Assembly: GCA_964522215.1 (NCBI GenBank)
Contig: CAZFVR010000025.1
Coordinates: 1 to 26,052, forward strand
Source: CAG-390 sp964522215
GTDB taxonomy: Bacteria; Bacillota; Clostridia; Oscillospirales; CAG-272
Direction: 5' to 3'
DNA: 26,052 bases
The translations under genes and the position numbers were made by a program. The notes under the pieces are model-generated. The model saw only the letters and a program-made list of their open reading frames with translations. It was not told the DNA's origin and searched no databases. Shown here in pieces: positions 24,340 to 26,052 of the stretch. Every line of letters begins with the position of its first letter. Position 1 is the first letter of the stretch.

Positions 24340-24586
24340 TGTCCGCCACAAGCAGCTTTGCCACTTCGGAGAATTCCGTGTAGCCCTTTTCTTTGGCAGA
24401 CATTTCGCCCTTGACGAGTTCTCCCATCAACTTTAGCGTTGCCTGTGTCTTTTCGAATTCGTCCATATCCACAATGGCATATCTTCCTCTGCCGTTCTTT
24501 GTCAGGAATACCGGCTCACCGACCGCCACATCGCGGAGAACCTCATTATAGCTTCTCAGATCGGAAACGGGTTTAATGTTCGGCAT
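24332..24586 (-). CDS. Phd/YefM-family antitoxin
   Basis: 84 residues from the ATG at 24586, with AGGAGG 7 nt upstream. The N-terminal MPNIKPVSDLRSYNEVLRDV, then GEPVFLTKNGRGRYAIVDMDEFE, are the Phd/YefM DNA-binding fold; the C-terminal half binds the toxin. It neutralises the toxin downstream and represses the operon. It is the first gene of the operon, with its own promoter at 24621-24649. Confidence 0.92.
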   Translation of the reverse strand: MPNIKPVSDLRSYNEVLRDVAVGEPVFLTKNGRGRYAIVDMDEFEKTQATLKLMGELVKGEMSAKEKGYTEFSEVAKLLVADNG

Positions 24587-24620
24587 ACTCTTGCCTCCTG
24601 TGATTTTATTTGCTGATTAT

Positions 24621-24649
24621 ATTATACACGAATTCTTCGTAAAATTCAA
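24621..24649 (-). promoter_or_regulatory. Toxin-antitoxin promoter with operator-like inverted repeat
   Basis: Minus strand TTGAAT (24649-24644), 17 bp, TATAAT (24626-24621). ACGAA-TTC-TTCGT at 24628-24640 lies between the boxes, as expected for autorepression. Confidence 0.75.
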
Positions 24650-24733
24650 CAGCAAAAATGAAATTTCCAAGATTTTTTATATGCCGATTCTGATTTCGCC
24701 TTTCAAATGAAGACTTACAGCTCAAATCCGAAC

Positions 24734-24885
24734 TTATATGAAGAATGCTGCCAATACACTGCCCGCCAGAAACGGTATCAGCGCAAAGGGGACTTTACGG
24801 CATCTGATCTTAACTTTGTTATAGATACTCATAAAAATGACCGCAGCAAGCAGACCGACAAGAGATGCCGGGCTGTGAATACAGC
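24734..24885 (-). pseudogene. Membrane protein C-terminal fragment (possibly A24 prepilin peptidase)
   Basis: About 45 residues in one frame: SLVGLLAAVIFMSIYNKVKI and RKVPFALIPFLAGSVLAAFFI with a stop at 24734. Two hydrophobic helices joined by a basic stretch before a KVPFALIPFL segment recall the end of A24/CpaA prepilin peptidases, which would fit the nearby CpaB piece. The 5' end is cut at the joint with the methylase piece. Confidence 0.4.
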
Positions 24886-24980
24886 TCTCTGATGCGCGGG
24901 CAATCGTTATAGGAAAGCAGAAACTTTCCCTGAATGCCCACCAGTGCGTCCCGCAGTCTGACATGATCCGCTTCGGTAAG
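24885..24980 (-). pseudogene. D12-class DNA adenine methylase, internal fragment
   Basis: About 30 residues, DHVRLRDALVGIQGKFLLSY followed by NDCPRIRELY. GKFLLSYNDCP is the motif region of D12 (Dam-like) N6-adenine methylases. It continues in frame from metK and ends by running, out of frame, into the membrane-protein piece. The rest of the methylase is absent. Confidence 0.65.
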
Positions 24981-25714
24981 GTCAAATACCTTTGTAACTA
25001 TCTCGGCGAGTTTTTCGTCCGAAAAGCTTGAAGCCCCGAACGATTCAACCGAAACAACAAGAGGTTCTGCTTTTCCGATGGCATACGAAATGCCGACCTG
25101 ACAGCAGTCGGCGAGTCCTGCTTTTACAAGGTTCTTTGCAATGTATCTTGCCATGTAGGCACCCGAACGATCGACTTTTGTTGCATCCTTTCCAGAAAAT
25201 GCTCCGCCGCCGTGCGCTGCAAGACCGCCATAGGTGTCCACGATAATCTTTCGCCCGGTGAGTCCCGTATCTGCTTCCGGTCCACCGATATTGAAACATC
25301 CCGAAGGATTGATCAAAATTTCCGTATTTTCATCGGCGGAAAAAACAGACAGTGCAACAGGAAGCACATCGTTCAAGATCTCATCTTCAAGTTCTTTGAT
25401 CGGTTTCTTCCACGAGTGCTGAACCAAAACAACTACCGTTTTGATCCGCTTGGCTTTCCCGTTTTCGTATTCCACTGTGACCTGTGCTTTGCCATCGGGC
25501 ATTACACCACGGAGACGATGCTCACGCTTTTGCATATCAATTTCCCGGCAAGTGTTGTGTGCAAGCACAAGCGGCAGAGGAAGCATTTCCTCAGTTTCGT
25601 TTGTGGCGTAACCGTATACCGTTCCCTGATCGCCTGCCCCAAGGAATATCTGTCCTCGCACCCATTTCGTTCTTCAAGCGAATTCGAAACCCCGCTCGCA
25701 ATGTCTTTGCTCTG
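24980..25714 (-). pseudogene. metK: S-adenosylmethionine synthetase (MetK), truncated and frameshifted
   Basis: Starts mid-protein at QSKDIASGV. One base short in a G run at 25637-25640 shifts the frame just before GAGDQG; then GYATNETEEMLPLPLVLAH, INPSGCFNIGGPEADTGLTG, IIVDTYGGLAAHGGGAFSGKD and KVDRSGAYMARYIAKN are clear MetK motifs. The first 100 or so residues are missing, replaced by an IS30 piece, and the last 20 (the RPIYRQTAAYGHFG region) are replaced at KVFDL by methylase sequence. It cannot be active. MetK genes on mobile elements often sit beside methylases, which use its product. Confidence 0.88.
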
Positions 25715-25884
25715 ACGATACCGCGCTTGATTTCGTTCTTGACGGTGTTGTAAGGGCGTCCCAAATGCTTGGCGATACGGTATATTGACCAGCCGTCCTT
25801 CAATCGAACTTCAATTTCGTGCCTTTCTTCGCTCAAAAGGTGTTGACCTTTTCGATGTTCTGTGGTTTAATTGGCATTGTCCAT
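25715..25884 (-). pseudogene. IS30-family transposase, N-terminal fragment with early stop
   Basis: The ATG at 25884 has AAAGGA 8 nt upstream but TAA follows five codons later (25869-25867). The same frame then reads TTEHRKGQHLLSEERHEIEV and RLKDGWSIYRIAKHLGRPYN, TVKNEIKRG: the IS30 helix-turn-helix start. The rest of the transposase, including the DDE domain, is missing after about 25715. Confidence 0.8.
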
Positions 25885-25992
25885 AGTGACGATCCTTTCG
25901 AATTAGTGTTGTCGCAAACTTGATTCTACCACAGAATCGTTACTATGGATATTCTTTTTTGAAAACTGACTATTGCAACTTCATTTTGCAAC
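25881..25992 (-). mobile_element. Left end and leader of the IS30-like element
   Basis: Upstream of the transposase start: a 15-bp arm at 25934-25948 pairs with 25881-25895, which contains the start codon. Minus-strand TAGAAT (25928-25923) is a possible -10 box within GATTCT-N5-AGAATC. TTGCAAC occurs at 25973-25979 and 25986-25992, where the element probably ends. Only one end is in the window. Confidence 0.5.
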
Positions 25993-26052
25993 GCGCGATC
26001 CGCAAACGAATGCAATATCCGTCGTCGCGGTCACCGGGGGATAAAAAAGCCC

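Noticed and set aside
22700..25869. TAA reassigned as Gln
   Set aside because: Other genes in the window end normally at TAA, and the two in-frame TAA are confined to the decayed island.
22313..26052. A complete functional conjugative element
   Set aside because: No intact relaxase, coupling protein, VirB4 or recombinase; all transfer genes seen are fragments.

Overview
The window looks like a chromosomal scaffold piece from a Gram-positive, gut-type Clostridia (Firmicutes/Bacillota), probably from a draft or metagenome assembly because it holds a 100-N gap. The evidence is AGGAGG-type ribosome sites, sigma-A promoters with 17-bp spacers, the lepA-hemW pair, a DUF1292 gene, an LtaS-like sulfatase, a small cysteine-rich HCB-type protein and luxS-mtnN. 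Most genes are GC-rich. The last 3.7 kb is visibly poorer in GC and uses different codons.

Layout. 1-5034: an intergenic repeat, an LtaS-like membrane sulfatase, a small double zinc-ribbon protein, a second copy of the repeat, and a lipoprotein of the endonuclease/exonuclease/phosphatase fold. 5073-7670: clpB on the minus strand, with a gene-free but structured spacer upstream. 8077-10360: a ribbon-helix-helix regulator diverges from a secreted lamin-tail-domain protein across a spacer with two perfect palindromes. 10459-14333: a small Cys-rich membrane protein (minus), then lepA, hemW and a DUF1292 gene. 14361-15152: a folded RNA that is a 6S RNA candidate, a tandem repeat broken by the N gap, and a third copy of the intergenic repeat. 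15154-18448: a sigma-region-4-like regulator diverging from a LexA/CI-like self-cleaving repressor, followed by an ABC-F ATPase. 18586-22171: a membrane protein, luxS, mtnN and an acyl-CoA synthetase.

22240-26052 is a degenerate mobile island, all on the minus strand. Pieces of an IS30 transposase, metK, a D12-class adenine methylase, a possible prepilin peptidase, a CpaB/SAF protein, a conjugation protein, virB4 and a serine recombinase are joined end to end. Some joins are in frame. There are also premature stops and single-base frameshifts. The only intact unit is a YefM/RelE-type toxin-antitoxin operon with its own promoter, operator-like repeat and terminator. This is either a strongly deleted conjugative element or a chimeric assembly.

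The core genes fit together in known ways. LuxS and MtnN detoxify S-adenosylhomocysteine and make the AI-2 precursor. LepA and HemW are housekeeping neighbours. The candidates for something less ordinary are the 15.6-15.85 kb regulatory switch, the palindromes at 8.77-8.81 kb with the lamin-tail protein's odd C-terminal anchor, the dispersed repeat family, and the mosaic island. I saw no feature that clearly amounts to a new defence or biosynthetic system.
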